From: JACVRN01 sp963715565
GTDB taxonomy: Bacteria > Acidobacteriota > Blastocatellia > Pyrinomonadales > Pyrinomonadaceae
Assembly (NCBI GenBank): GCA_963715565.1
Contig: OY970256.1
Span: 3,348,001 to 3,412,000, forward strand
Reading direction: 5' to 3'
Length of the DNA: 64,000 nt
In this document: piece by piece, positions 15,794 through 24,346 of the stretch
Layout: each line of letters opens with the position of its first letter
How positions within the stretch are numbered: the first letter of the stretch is position 1
Position numbers and translations under genes: made by a program
Notes under the pieces: model-generated
What the model saw: only the letters and a program-made list of their open reading frames with translations
The model's database searches: none
Told to the model about the DNA's origin: nothing

Positions 15794-16339
15794 CTCTGCA
15801 CTGAAAGTGCAGAGATTTGACTAGGACTGAAAGTCCATCTCATTCGAGGATGAATGTTTCAGTCTCTGTGTTGGATGCTTCTCGATGGTGCTCAAGATAT
15901 TCTTGCACCATCTCTTCTGTAATGTTGCCCGTGCTCCATGCACCGTACCCGATGGCCCAGAAGTGTCTGCCCCAATATCTTTTGCGCAACTCCGGGTATT
16001 CTTGTTGCAGCATCCGAGAGGTGCGCCCTTTCATCCGTTTGACTAAATCACTCAGTGATTTAGACGGCGGATACTCGATGTGCATGTGGACGTGGTCTTT
16101 GCTCACCACTCCTTTGAGTATTCGGACATCTTCGGCGTCGCAGATTTGAATGAGCAGGTCTCGACACCGAACCTTGATGTCACCCGTGAGCACATGATAG
16201 CGGTACTTAGTTGCCCATATCAGGTGCGCGGTCAATCTGCTGACAGTATGGCTGCCGTATCTGTTCTCTTTCATTCACTCGCACTTCTAGCATTTCCAGA
16301 AGTGTGTCGCAACTGAAAGTCTTGCACTGAAAGTGCATA
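15794..16339. mobile_element. IS200/IS605-type or REP-associated (RAYT-like) element
   Basis: A Y1 transposase gene is flanked on both sides by small hairpins sharing the sequence actgaaagt: ctctgcactgaaagtgcaga (15794 onward) and ggactgaaagtcc (15824-15836) on one side, tgcactgaaagtgca (16323-16337) on the other. No long inverted repeats are seen, as expected for single-strand Y1 transposition. The element sits between the zinc-ribbon CBS gene and a small basic-protein gene without breaking either. The exact ends are uncertain. Confidence 0.8.
15840..16274 (-). CDS. tnpA: Y1 (HUH) transposase, IS200/IS605 TnpA family
   Basis: In this 144-residue enzyme the HUH motif is HVHMHIEYPP and the catalytic Tyr is in EEMVQEYLEHH. 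The start YGSHTVSRLTAHLIWATKYR is characteristic of IS200 TnpA. Length and all key residues are intact, so it may be active. It nicks single-stranded DNA at hairpin-marked ends. No TnpB partner is present, as in IS200 itself. Confidence 0.95.
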   Translation of the reverse strand: MKENRYGSHTVSRLTAHLIWATKYRYHVLTGDIKVRCRDLLIQICDAEDVRILKGVVSKDHVHMHIEYPPSKSLSDLVKRMKGRTSRMLQQEYPELRKRYWGRHFWAIGYGAWSTGNITEEMVQEYLEHHREASNTETETFILE

Positions 16340-16362
16340 GCTTTGCACTAGCGGCTTGGGAC

Positions 16363-16484
16363 AGTAAAAAGGTAAAAGGCAAAAGTGTGGACAAAGCCTA
16401 GCGGCTTTGAATCATTGCATAAATCACGCCTGAAGGACGTGTCCGCACTTCTACCTTCTACCTTTTTACTTTTTACCTGCTTTT
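16363..16484. repeat. Heptamer-arm hairpin H8
   Basis: The left array agtaaaaaggtaaaaggcaa... (16363-16392) faces a right array of CTTCTAC and CTTTTTA heptamers (16441-16484). The right arm overlaps the end of the basic-protein gene, whose last residues (KAGKK and stop) are encoded by it. Confidence 0.75.
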
Positions 16485-16774
16485 CGCTGGCGTTGCTTGA
16501 AAGCCTTTGCGTCTCCGCTTTCGCCGAGCTTGACGCCTGTGGGCATCGCCGCCGGGAGCGACGGCGAGTTGGCGCTTGGCGCGGTCGGGTTGCTGGCGAC
16601 CTGCTGCTCGGAGTCGTCTGCGAACATCTTGTTAGCGGCTTTGCGCTGTCCGCGAAGCGCAGGCGTGTTCTTTATCTCCTCGCGATTCTGGTCAGGGTTG
16701 CCGGGCAAGCCCGTCTGCTGACCGCGCGGTTTCGGTTTTCTACCGACCTTGCTCTGCTCTTTCTTGCTGCTCAT
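16466..16774 (-). CDS. Small basic hypothetical protein
   Basis: This protein of 102 residues is not recognised. The ATG at 16774 was chosen for its AGGGGGA ribosome site. An alternative ATG is at 16795. The sequence is polar, rich in Lys, Gln, Asn and Pro, and lacks hydrophobic segments (KVGRKPKPRGQQTGLPGN, KQRQRKAGKK), so it is probably disordered. It lies 35 bases downstream of the antiporter gene on the same strand. The extreme C-terminus falls in hairpin H8. Confidence 0.6.
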   Translation of the reverse strand: MSSKKEQSKVGRKPKPRGQQTGLPGNPDQNREEIKNTPALRGQRKAANKMFADDSEQQVASNPTAPSANSPSLPAAMPTGVKLGESGDAKAFKQRQRKAGKK

Positions 16775-16809
16775 TTTCACTTCCCCCTTCTTCATCTCAT
16801 CCCGTGTTG

Positions 16810-18228
16810 TCAAAGCTTCGTGCGCTCGGCTGCATCCTCTCCGACTTCGCGTATCATGCCGGCCGGAGGGTCTGTGTCGGGCGCGGGCTGCCTGCGCGCC
16901 AGCGCCCACTTCAAAGCAGGCGGCGTGACGAGCGTCGTCACAATCACCATCATCACCACGACGCCGAACGTCGCCTGATTAATCACAGGCTCATTCACAC
17001 CCGAGACGTTCGGCAATACAAGCGTCGCGCCTATAGCGGCGAAGATGAGCCCGACCTCGCCGCGCGGTATCATACCGAGCCCGACGGCCAAGCGATTCGT
17101 CCCGCGCTCCACGACGCCGAGCGAGCACACCTGCTTGCCAAGGATTGCGGCGAGCGTCAACGCGGCGGCGAAGCCCAGAAGCTGCGGCTGAACAAATGTT
17201 CTCAAATCGACTTTGAGTCCCATCAGTACAAAAAAGATTGGCACGAGCACCGTGCTCACCGGAATGAGCAGGCGCTGCAAATCTTTTCTTTCATGATTGG
17301 GCAGCGACTCGAAGCTCACTTCGTCAAGGATAAGCCCGGCGGCGAACGCGCCTACAATCGGCGCAAGTCCCACAAGCGAAGCTGCCCACGCTAAGAAAAA
17401 ACAGACCGCGAGCGACATCGCGAGCAGGACGCCGTGGCCCTCGAAGCGTCCCAGCCCGCGCAGGACGTACGGCATGACGTAGTGGCCCAGCAAGACAGCC
17501 CCGACCAGAAACAGTAGCGCCTTGCCAGCAATCAAGACAATGTCCAGCACCTGTAATTCAGCGCCCGCCACGCGCGCACGAATCGCCCCTGCAACAACCG
17601 CCAGAATCAGCAACCCCAGCACGTCGTCTATGACCGCCGCGCCGAGGATGATGCGCGATTCGCGCGTCGCAAGCTGGCCCATGTCTTTGAGGACGCGCGC
17701 CGTGATGCCCACACTCGTCGCGCACAGGGTTGCGCCGATAAAGATATGTGCGAGCGTCGCCTCCTGCGGAATAAAATAAGCGGCCACGGCCCAACCCAGA
17801 AAGAACGGCACAATCACGCCGAGCACAGCCACCAGAAGCGAAGACCATCCGACCTCCAGCATCTCCGCGAAGCTCGATTCAAGCCCGACCTCGAATAGCA
17901 GGATGATGACGCCGATTTCCGCCAGCGCCGCGATGATTTCATTCGTCTTCAGGGCTTCGGCCCCTTGAAAGCCGAGCAATACTAAATTGCCTACGAGGAT
18001 TCCGCCGACCAACTCGCCGAGCACCGCCGGTTGATTAAACCTCTCGAAAAGCTCGCCGCCCACTTTCGCTATGACAAGAATCGCTGCCACGCCCGCCAGC
18101 ACCAGCGGGTCAAGACCATGCCCCGCGCCTGCGTCCTCTTCAGCGCCCGCAGCCAGGACACATTGCGCCGCTACCACCAGCGCGGCACAGACTAAGACGA
18201 CGATTGCAAGTTTCCGTCTCATGCTCAT
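16810..18228 (-). CDS. Cation:proton antiporter, CPA2 (KefB-like) membrane domain
   Basis: This 472-residue protein starts with a probable signal peptide or first helix, followed by about 12 membrane segments. CPA2 hallmarks include QPAVLGELVGGILVGN, the ion-binding region GAAVIDDVLGLLILAV and IPRGEVGLIFAAIG. It exchanges Na+ or K+ for protons across the inner membrane. There is no C-terminal TrkA/RCK domain, so nucleotide gating as in KefB is not expected. Hairpin H9 sits just upstream of its start. Confidence 0.93.
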   Translation of the reverse strand: MSMRRKLAIVVLVCAALVVAAQCVLAAGAEEDAGAGHGLDPLVLAGVAAILVIAKVGGELFERFNQPAVLGELVGGILVGNLVLLGFQGAEALKTNEIIAALAEIGVIILLFEVGLESSFAEMLEVGWSSLLVAVLGVIVPFFLGWAVAAYFIPQEATLAHIFIGATLCATSVGITARVLKDMGQLATRESRIILGAAVIDDVLGLLILAVVAGAIRARVAGAELQVLDIVLIAGKALLFLVGAVLLGHYVMPYVLRGLGRFEGHGVLLAMSLAVCFFLAWAASLVGLAPIVGAFAAGLILDEVSFESLPNHERKDLQRLLIPVSTVLVPIFFVLMGLKVDLRTFVQPQLLGFAAALTLAAILGKQVCSLGVVERGTNRLAVGLGMIPRGEVGLIFAAIGATLVLPNVSGVNEPVINQATFGVVVMMVIVTTLVTPPALKWALARRQPAPDTDPPAGMIREVGEDAAERTKL

Positions 18229-18233
18229 TCAAT

Positions 18234-18307
18234 GTCAGTACCGCCTAAGGTCTCGGGCGGGTCTCAAGTCTCGTCAACACCCGCCCGAGACCTTAGGCGG
18301 TACTGAC
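18234..18307. repeat. Hairpin H9, perfect 29-bp arms
   Basis: Arms 18234-18262 and 18279-18307 are perfect complements (gtcagtaccgcctaaggtct... inverted) with a 16-base loop. The arms lack a clear seven-base period, so this may be a separate type. It lies between lon and the antiporter gene. Confidence 0.9.
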
Positions 18308-18331
18308 CTGTGATGCCGTCTTCAGAAGCGA

Positions 18332-18374
18332 AAGAACCGAGGGGCAGCAAGTGCGCCTGCTGCTCTCGGTTCTT
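18332..18374 (-). terminator. Terminator-like hairpin downstream of lon
   Basis: aagaaccgag...cagca and tgctg...ctcggttctt pair around gtgcgcc. It is the first structure after the lon stop codon on the minus strand. Confidence 0.6.
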
Positions 18375-18428
18375 ACGGCTACCGGCTGTTTTCATCTCGG
18401 AAGCTTACACGCTTGTTCTACTCTAGCC

Positions 18429-20978
18429 TCATGCGCCTTTGACTCTCATCGGCTCGGGCGTGCCCTGCCGGGAGATGTCCTGCGTCGCTTCGGGCGAGAC
18501 GGGCGGCGGGGGCGGGGTGGCGACTAGACGTTCGAGCGCGGCGTCCGCCACCTCGGCGATGCGCGAGATGAGGACTATCTCAAGCTCTTTACGCACGTCT
18601 TCGGGAATCTCTTCCATGTCGGCCTCGTTGCGCGAAGGGAGAATTATGCGGCGAATGCCTGCACGGTGCGCGGCCAAGACTTTCTCCTTGATGCCGCCGA
18701 CAGGAAAGACCAGACCAGAGAGCGTGATTTCTCCGGTCATGGCCGTGTCGGGCCGTACGCGACGGCCTGTGTAGAGCGAAGCAAGGGCCGCGGTGATGGT
18801 CACACCCGCGGAAGGCCCGTCCTTCGGAATCGCACCCGCAGGCACATGAAGGTGTACGCCGTAGCCTCGGAACATCTCGGGCTCTATGCTGAACTCAGAG
18901 GCGTGAGACCAGAGATAGGAACGCGCCGCGCGTGCGCTCTCCTGCATCACTTCTCCGAGTTGTCCCGTCAGGGTGAGCCCGGAGCCTCCGGGCAAAAGCG
19001 TGGCTTCTATAAAGAGCACTTCGCCGCCCATCTCCGTCCAAGCCATCCCCGTAGCCACACCCGTCGGCAATTCTTTGCGTGCCTCCTCCGGATAAAAACG
19101 GGGCGCACCGAGATAAGTTTTGATGTCTGCTTCTTCGACCGTTACGTGGTCCGTTTCGCCTTTGGCGACTTTGAGCGCGGCCTTGCGCACGACCGAGCCG
19201 ATGGTGCGCTCCAACTGACGCACGCCAGCTTCACGCGTGTAGCGCGTGCTGATTAATCGAATGGCAGCATCCGTGATGTCGAACTGCTCGGGCTTGAGAC
19301 CGTTCTCAGTGACCTGTCGCGGGACTAAATATTGCCGCGCGATATGGAGCTTCTCCTGATCCGAATAGCCCGCGAGCCCGATAATCTCCATGCGGTCACG
19401 AAGCGGCGGCGGAATCGGACCCAGTTGATTCGCGGTCGAGATAAAGAAGACCTTCGAGAGATCAAACGGCAGGTCTATGTAATGGTCGCGGAACGTGGAG
19501 TTCTGCTGCGGGTCAAGGATTTCCAGGAGCGCAGCCGACGGGTCGCCCCTGTAATCTGCCCCGAGCTTGTCTATCTCGTCGAGCATCATCACGGGGTTAT
19601 TGACTCCGGCGCGGCGTATGGATTGAATAATGCGTCCCGGCATCGCGCCGATGTAAGTCCTGCGATGACCGCGCAGCTCCGCCTCGTCGCGCACGCCGCC
19701 TAAAGAGAGGCGCTCGAACTGGCGTCCAAGGGCGCGAGCAATGGAGCGGCCCAGACTGGTTTTACCCACACCCGGCGGCCCTACGAAACAGAGAATAGGA
19801 CTCTTGGCATCGGGGCGAAGCTTGATGACCGCGAGGAATTCCAGTATGCGCTCCTTAACGTCCTCAAGACCGTAGTGGTCTTCATCAAGAATGCGACGCG
19901 CTTCGTCTAAATCAAGCTTGTCTTCGCTGGATTTCTTCCACGGCAATTCGAGAACGAATTCCAGCCACGTGCGTATGACGTGATAATCGGGCGCAGCCGA
20001 GGGCAGCTTTTCCATGCGCTTCAATTCGCGCTCTGCTTCCTTGCGTACTTCTTCAGGAAGATCGGCCTGCTCAAGGCGTTCGCGCATCTGTTCCGCTTCG
20101 GCCTGCTCGCCTCCCTCGTCGTCGCCAAGCTCTTTCTGAATCGCCTTCATCTGCTGGCGAAGAATGTAATCGCGCTGCGCCTTGTTCATCTCGGTCTGCG
20201 CTTCGTTGGCGATGCGCGAGCGAAGCTGCATGATCTCGATTTCGTGCGAGAGATAGCCATAGGCGAGCTGTAATAGCTCGTCGGCTGTTTCGGCTTCGAG
20301 CATTTTCTGTTCCTGCTCGACGCCGAGCGTCAGGACGGAACCCAGAAAGTATGCAAGACGGACGGCGTCCTCTGCGCCGAGGATGACTGAGCGCACTTCG
20401 GGCGGGACTTGCGGCATCATCGCGAGCGCCTGTTGAATCAAATTCTGCAAGTTACGTTTGAGCGCTTCGACATGGTCCGGGTCAATGACCTTCAGATCTG
20501 GAAGAATTTCGACACGAGCGCGCAGGAACGGCTCTTCCTGTTTCCACTCAAGGACGCGCACGCGTTCCGTGCCCTGCACGATGAGGTTGATGCCCTCTTC
20601 GGAACGCATCATGCGTTTGATGCTGACGAGCGTGCCGACCGTGTAAAGGTCTTCGGAACCGGCTTCGTTCATGAGCATCTCTTCGCTCTTGACGCTGATA
20701 CAGGCCAGCAGTTTTTCGGGAGTGGCGAGCGCCGCCTCGACCGCCGCGATGGAGCGCGTGCGCCCCACAGCCAGCGGCACGACCGTCTCCGGAAAGAGCG
20801 TCGTGTTCTGCAAAGGCAGAATGGGGATTTCAAACGGTGTAGCCTGTGCCACGGATGTCGTTTGCTGCTGCTGCTCGCCGGATGCCGCGCGCTGCTCTTC
20901 CGGCGGTGATGATGACGCTGCTGACGTGGCGGCGTTGTCCGTTTCCTGTGTCCGCATGTTCTCTTCTGTCTCAGCCAT
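18429..20978 (-). CDS. lon: ATP-dependent protease Lon
   Basis: This 849-residue protein has the full Lon architecture: an N-terminal substrate domain after a 45-residue Gln/Ser/Ala-rich extension, an AAA+ module with GPPGVGKTSLGRSI and MLDEIDKL, and the protease domain with the catalytic Ser in KDGPSAGVT and Lys in GGIKEKVLAA. It degrades misfolded and regulatory proteins in the cytoplasm. It is followed, on the upstream side, by an Hsp20 gene in the same orientation, a protein-quality-control pairing. Confidence 0.98.
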   Translation of the reverse strand: MAETEENMRTQETDNAATSAASSSPPEEQRAASGEQQQQTTSVAQATPFEIPILPLQNTTLFPETVVPLAVGRTRSIAAVEAALATPEKLLACISVKSEEMLMNEAGSEDLYTVGTLVSIKRMMRSEEGINLIVQGTERVRVLEWKQEEPFLRARVEILPDLKVIDPDHVEALKRNLQNLIQQALAMMPQVPPEVRSVILGAEDAVRLAYFLGSVLTLGVEQEQKMLEAETADELLQLAYGYLSHEIEIMQLRSRIANEAQTEMNKAQRDYILRQQMKAIQKELGDDEGGEQAEAEQMRERLEQADLPEEVRKEAERELKRMEKLPSAAPDYHVIRTWLEFVLELPWKKSSEDKLDLDEARRILDEDHYGLEDVKERILEFLAVIKLRPDAKSPILCFVGPPGVGKTSLGRSIARALGRQFERLSLGGVRDEAELRGHRRTYIGAMPGRIIQSIRRAGVNNPVMMLDEIDKLGADYRGDPSAALLEILDPQQNSTFRDHYIDLPFDLSKVFFISTANQLGPIPPPLRDRMEIIGLAGYSDQEKLHIARQYLVPRQVTENGLKPEQFDITDAAIRLISTRYTREAGVRQLERTIGSVVRKAALKVAKGETDHVTVEEADIKTYLGAPRFYPEEARKELPTGVATGMAWTEMGGEVLFIEATLLPGGSGLTLTGQLGEVMQESARAARSYLWSHASEFSIEPEMFRGYGVHLHVPAGAIPKDGPSAGVTITAALASLYTGRRVRPDTAMTGEITLSGLVFPVGGIKEKVLAAHRAGIRRIILPSRNEADMEEIPEDVRKELEIVLISRIAEVADAALERLVATPPPPPVSPEATQDISRQGTPEPMRVKGA

Positions 20979-21009
20979 GATTTAAATGAGGAATGAAAAG
21001 AATTGACTC

Positions 21010-21060
21010 ATTGATTCATCGGTTCATTGATTCAATGAAGAAATGAACCGATGAATCAAT
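21010..21060. repeat. Hairpin H10, perfect 19-bp arms
   Basis: attgattcatcggttcatt (21010-21028) and aatgaaccgatgaatcaat (21042-21060) are perfect complements with a period of about eight bases (TTGATTCA type). It lies directly 3' of the Hsp20 gene. Confidence 0.9.
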
Positions 21061-21064
21061 CTTT

Positions 21065-21451
21065 TCATCCCTCCCTTTCCTCGCAGTGTTCCTCGCCTTT
21101 GAGATGAAGGATGAGCAGTCCGTCGCGGTAAGCTTGCGCCAGATGTGCGCCTTCGATGAGGCAGGGAAAGTGAATCTTTCGCTCAAAGCGGCTGTAGGTG
21201 ATTTCCAGTTGATGATAGGAAATCCCTTCACCGTAGAAGGTGTCGCTGCGGCATCCGCGCACGACAAGTTGCCTGCCTTTAATCTCTATCTCCAGATCGT
21301 CCTCAATGACGCCCGCCAGATCAAGCTTCACAATCCAGCCGTCGTTCGTGCGGTACACGTCAGCCGCCGGACGCCACAGCTTGCCGCGCGTGGGACGACT
21401 GTTGCGCTCCATCCGCATCAAGAGAAAATAACGCTCAACCGATTCAGCCAT
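21065..21451 (-). CDS. Small heat-shock protein Hsp20/alpha-crystallin
   Basis: This 128-residue protein has an alpha-crystallin domain spanning about residues 25-118: ADVYRTNDGWIVKLDLAGV, the beta-strand core LEIEIKGRQLVVRGCR, and the end AYRDGLLILHLKG. It is a holdase chaperone in the cytoplasm. The usual C-terminal IxI motif is not evident. It is short and acidic at the end. The gene is next to lon on the same strand with hairpin H10 between them. Confidence 0.93.
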   Translation of the reverse strand: MAESVERYFLLMRMERNSRPTRGKLWRPAADVYRTNDGWIVKLDLAGVIEDDLEIEIKGRQLVVRGCRSDTFYGEGISYHQLEITYSRFERKIHFPCLIEGAHLAQAYRDGLLILHLKGEEHCEEREG

Positions 21452-21456
21452 AAGAA

Positions 21457-21527
21457 AGTAAGCAGTGAGCAGTGAGCAGTAAGCAGTAAAAGCATTTCGT
21501 TCGACTGCTTACTGCTCACTGCTTACT
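21457..21527. repeat. Heptamer-arm hairpin H11
   Basis: The array agtaagcagtgagcagtgag... (21457-21487) faces actgcttactgctcactgct... (21504-21527). The unit is AGTRAGC, the same as in H17 and H22. It lies 3' of the RGY-rich CBS gene. Confidence 0.9.
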
Positions 21528-21533
21528 TTTTGT

Positions 21534-22409
21534 CTATCCGAAGATTTTGCTCCAGAAGGACGAGCCGCTGGAAATCTCTTCGAGGGCGTCTGCAAGCTCG
21601 CGGTCCTCTTCTGTTTCCAGTGCGACGTCGGCCATGGAGATAATGCCGCGCAAGTTTCCCTGATCGTCTACGACCGGGATGCGTCTGACCTGTTTGTCGC
21701 CCATCGTGCGTATGGCGTCTATGACGCGGTCGTTCGGATGGACTGAATGTATGTCGTCGGTCATGATCTCTTCGGCGCGAACTTCGCGCGCGTCGCGTCC
21801 TTCGGCCAGCGCGCGTATAACTATGTCGCGGTCCGTGATGAGCCCGACCAGTTTGCCGTTGCTGCGTATGCGATTGTTGATGCGCGGAGTTTCTTCCGGC
21901 TTGGCATCTCCGGCGATGACGGGCGCGTCCAGGCGCTCGACAACGGGGATGACGCCCGTGTCCTCTTCCCGCATCAATCCTGCGACTTCCTGCAAGGTCG
22001 TCTCGCGCGTGGCGACCGTCACGTCGCGCGTCATGATGTCGCGGCAGCGCACGTGCGAGCGTGTCGCGCGACGACCGCGCCCGCGTCTGGGTTCTTCGTA
22101 ACGACGGCCTTCGCGAGCATCGCGCAAGTCCTCGCGTCCCTCGCCGTAATAGCCTCCACGCTCGCGCGGGCGCTCGTCATAATCAACGCGGTCGCGTTCG
22201 TTATAGCGGCCATAATCATCGCGACCATAACCATAATCGCGCTCCAACCCGCCGCCACGATTGCTCAACCCGCGCCCGCCCCTATAGTCATCATAGCCAT
22301 AATCGTCTCGGCTGTAGCCGTAGCCCGGGCGCTCGCCGCCGTTACCGCGCCGCTCGCGCCCCGTAGCATAGCCCCTGTCATCATCCCTGTCGTCGTAATA
22401 TCTTGACAT
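21534..22409 (-). CDS. CBS-pair protein with disordered Arg/Gly/Tyr/Asp-rich N-terminus
   Basis: The protein has 291 residues from the ATG at 22409, which follows a GGGAGGA ribosome site. Residues 1-115 are low-complexity, built of Arg, Asp, Tyr and Gly (RDDYGYDDYRGGRGL, YGRYNERDRVDYDERPRE). This resembles disordered RGG/YG tracts that bind RNA or phase-separate. A pair of CBS domains follows, with DIMTRDVTVATRETTL, GLITDRDIVIRALAEGRD and EIMTDDIHSVHPNDRVI. There is no known enzymatic domain. The C-terminus has an acidic helix and FWSKIFG. The combination of disorder and CBS sensing is unusual. Confidence 0.9.
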   Translation of the reverse strand: MSRYYDDRDDDRGYATGRERRGNGGERPGYGYSRDDYGYDDYRGGRGLSNRGGGLERDYGYGRDDYGRYNERDRVDYDERPRERGGYYGEGREDLRDAREGRRYEEPRRGRGRRATRSHVRCRDIMTRDVTVATRETTLQEVAGLMREEDTGVIPVVERLDAPVIAGDAKPEETPRINNRIRSNGKLVGLITDRDIVIRALAEGRDAREVRAEEIMTDDIHSVHPNDRVIDAIRTMGDKQVRRIPVVDDQGNLRGIISMADVALETEEDRELADALEEISSGSSFWSKIFG

Positions 22410-22791
22410 GCTCTGTCCTCCCATCTGTCTCAATAAAAACATCCCGCACGGTTGCCTTTCCCGGTTTGCGCGAGAGAAAGTTCAGGTCTTCGACGCGCAG
22501 ACACTTCTACTCTCTGCCGGGCAATGAACAACCCATATTGCTTTTACCGTCTCAGGGAACTTGGTGACTGGAATTATACTAGCTCAGACAAACTTCGACA
22601 AAGACAAACATCTCAAGCGAGCGCGCGATGGTGATTTAAGAGCAACGCTCGCGACACTGTTTTCCGAAGCAAAGAGAGAGACAGCGCGTTTGTTCAACAG
22701 TTTCGTGAACAAAAAAGAAGGTCAGCCATTGGTTAAAGATTAAGCGTCCGGGCTCAATTAGGTAAAAAGACGAGGGGGAATAAGTTATGTA
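22410..22791. other. Gap of 575 bases with the family B repeat; no certain gene
   Basis: The region up to the repeat at 22792 has a possible -10 box (TATACT near 22576). A 60-residue ORF on the plus strand (22561-22743) has the sequence DKDKHLKRARDGDLRATL, a non-ATG start and no ribosome site. I do not support it as a gene. Confidence 0.4.
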
Positions 22792-22954
22792 TTAGCTCCG
22801 TAGGAGTTGAATGTTTATAGCTTGATTTTCATCATTAACAATCAAGCTCCGCGAGGTGCGTCATGTCGCAGATGCTAAACATGCCGCTCCTACGGAGCTT
22901 GATTCTTGATTGCTGCCTTTAGGCTATAAACATCTTCGCTCCTAACGGAGCTAA
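22792..22954. repeat. 163-bp interspersed repeat, family B copy 1
   Basis: The ends are inverted: ttagctccgtaggag followed by atgtttatag on the left, and ctataaacat followed by gctcctaacggagctaa on the right. The middle carries a second inverted pair, caagctccgcgagg and gccgctcctacggagcttg. A second copy is at 60850-61010. There is no ORF, so it is MITE-like. Confidence 0.85.
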
Positions 22955-22984
22955 GACTTATTTAATTCCGCGCCTGTCTCTTTC

Positions 22985-23725
22985 TTATTCAATCTCGGCG
23001 ATGAGCTGGACGCGCGACGTGATGTCAAGGGTTCCGACTTCGATGGGCGTCTGCGCCTGTGCGCGCGCGACCATCATGTCCTGCGCTGTTTCCTCAAGAG
23101 GACGAACGCGCGTGCCTTCCTCGCGGACTTCGACAATGCGTGTGACACGCGCGCCGAGCGCCTGAGCGATTGTTTGAGCTTTGCTGACGGCCTCGCGCGT
23201 CGCGCCCGCCAGAGCTTCCTTGCGCGCCTGCTCGTCCTTGCGTAGCACGAAGGAGACAGAGTCTACGTTGTTGGCTCCGCTCGTCGCCGCTGCATCTATG
23301 ACTGCGCCGACGCGCGTCAAATCGCTCATCGTGACAGTGATGCTATTGCGCACTTCGTAGCCCGTGATAGTCGGCGGCTGATTCTCCTTATAGACGCGCT
23401 GCGGTTGTATCTGGTAGCCGCCGGTTTTGACTTCCGCGCCCGCGCCCGCCGCAGCCTTGACGGCGCGCATCACTGCCTCGCTACGGCGCGCGTTCTCCTG
23501 CTGAGCTTCTAGGGCGTTCGCGTTCTGTGTAACAACCGAGATGACTAGGACGGCTGTGTCGGGCTGTGCGCGTACAATCGAGTCGCCGATGACGGCCACG
23601 CGCGTCACGGGGCGCGTCGCTTGCAGTCCTTCATTCGCGGGGCGCGGCTCCTGTGCCTGCGCGTGACCGTTTTGAAATGCAATGAGCGCCAGCGCGCTCA
23701 ATAAACAAAAGATGACTTTTTTCAT
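22985..23725 (-). CDS. SIMPL (DUF541) domain periplasmic protein
   Basis: This 246-residue protein opens with a signal peptide (cleavage near HAQAQ). The mature part has the SIMPL/DUF541 pattern: VIGDSIVRAQPDTAVLVISV, GGYQIQPQRVYKENQPP, GYEVRNSITVTMSDL, and a helix ARKEALAGATREAVSKAQ. These periplasmic proteins, such as YggE, are linked to oxidative stress tolerance and form large rings in some bacteria. The exact role is unsettled. The gene is monocistronic. Confidence 0.93.
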   Translation of the reverse strand: MKKVIFCLLSALALIAFQNGHAQAQEPRPANEGLQATRPVTRVAVIGDSIVRAQPDTAVLVISVVTQNANALEAQQENARRSEAVMRAVKAAAGAGAEVKTGGYQIQPQRVYKENQPPTITGYEVRNSITVTMSDLTRVGAVIDAAATSGANNVDSVSFVLRKDEQARKEALAGATREAVSKAQTIAQALGARVTRIVEVREEGTRVRPLEETAQDMMVARAQAQTPIEVGTLDITSRVQLIAEIE

Positions 23726-23836
23726 GATCTGGTTTCTCCCTTTCCATTTTTAGCCTCGCGCACGTTGGCCGGGAGAGTGGCCGCTCACGGTGCGCGCCGG
23801 ACTAAAGAACGCGGGCGGACATCTAAACTTGCGCGG

Positions 23837-23866
23837 TTGCCGTGCTCGTCCCGGTTTTGTTACGAT
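23837..23866 (+). promoter_or_regulatory. Possible leaderless promoter of the Rieske gene
   Basis: TTGCCG (23837-23842), an 18-base spacer and TACGAT (23861-23866), then seven bases to the ATG at 23874. The spacing to the start codon equals that of the SufR-like gene. Confidence 0.4.
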
Positions 23867-23873
23867 TTCTTCA

Positions 23874-24227
23874 ATGCAATCATTTGGCTCAAAATTCGGC
23901 AACTTCAAAAAGCCTAAAAGACAGGGACAGAAGATCACGGTCGGGCGCGCAGAAGATGTGCCGGAGGGACGCGGCGCAACCGTAGAGATGTTGGACGGCA
24001 CGGAGCTGGCGCTCTACAACGTGGAGGGACGCTTCTACGCCATCGAAAATTTCTGCCCGCACAAGGGCGCGCCGATTGCCGACGGCGAGTTGTGCGGCCA
24101 CACGGTCGAATGCGGCTGGCACGGCTGGCGCTTCGACGTGCGCTCAGGCCACTGCCTGACCAACCCAAGCCACATAGAGTCTTACGAAGTCGTCATCGAA
24201 GACGGCCTGATAAAAATAGTCATCTAA
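23874..24227 (+). CDS. Rieske 2Fe-2S ferredoxin
   Basis: The protein has 117 residues from the ATG at 23874. The Rieske ligands are Cys and His in FCPHKGAPIADG and Cys and His in ECGWHGWRFDVR. It is a soluble electron carrier of the NirD or dioxygenase-ferredoxin type. A short basic N-terminus precedes the domain. No oxygenase gene is nearby. The partner is unknown. Confidence 0.93.
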   Translation: MQSFGSKFGNFKKPKRQGQKITVGRAEDVPEGRGATVEMLDGTELALYNVEGRFYAIENFCPHKGAPIADGELCGHTVECGWHGWRFDVRSGHCLTNPSHIESYEVVIEDGLIKIVI

Positions 24228-24346
24228 GAGCGCAACACAAGAGAGCGGCTAAGTGCCGTGATGCGGACGCGCGCCGCTCCTTTCTCTTACTAACGCCCCA
24301 AGCCTTCAAACGTCCCGGCCCGACCGAAGAGAGCAGGAACACTTTC

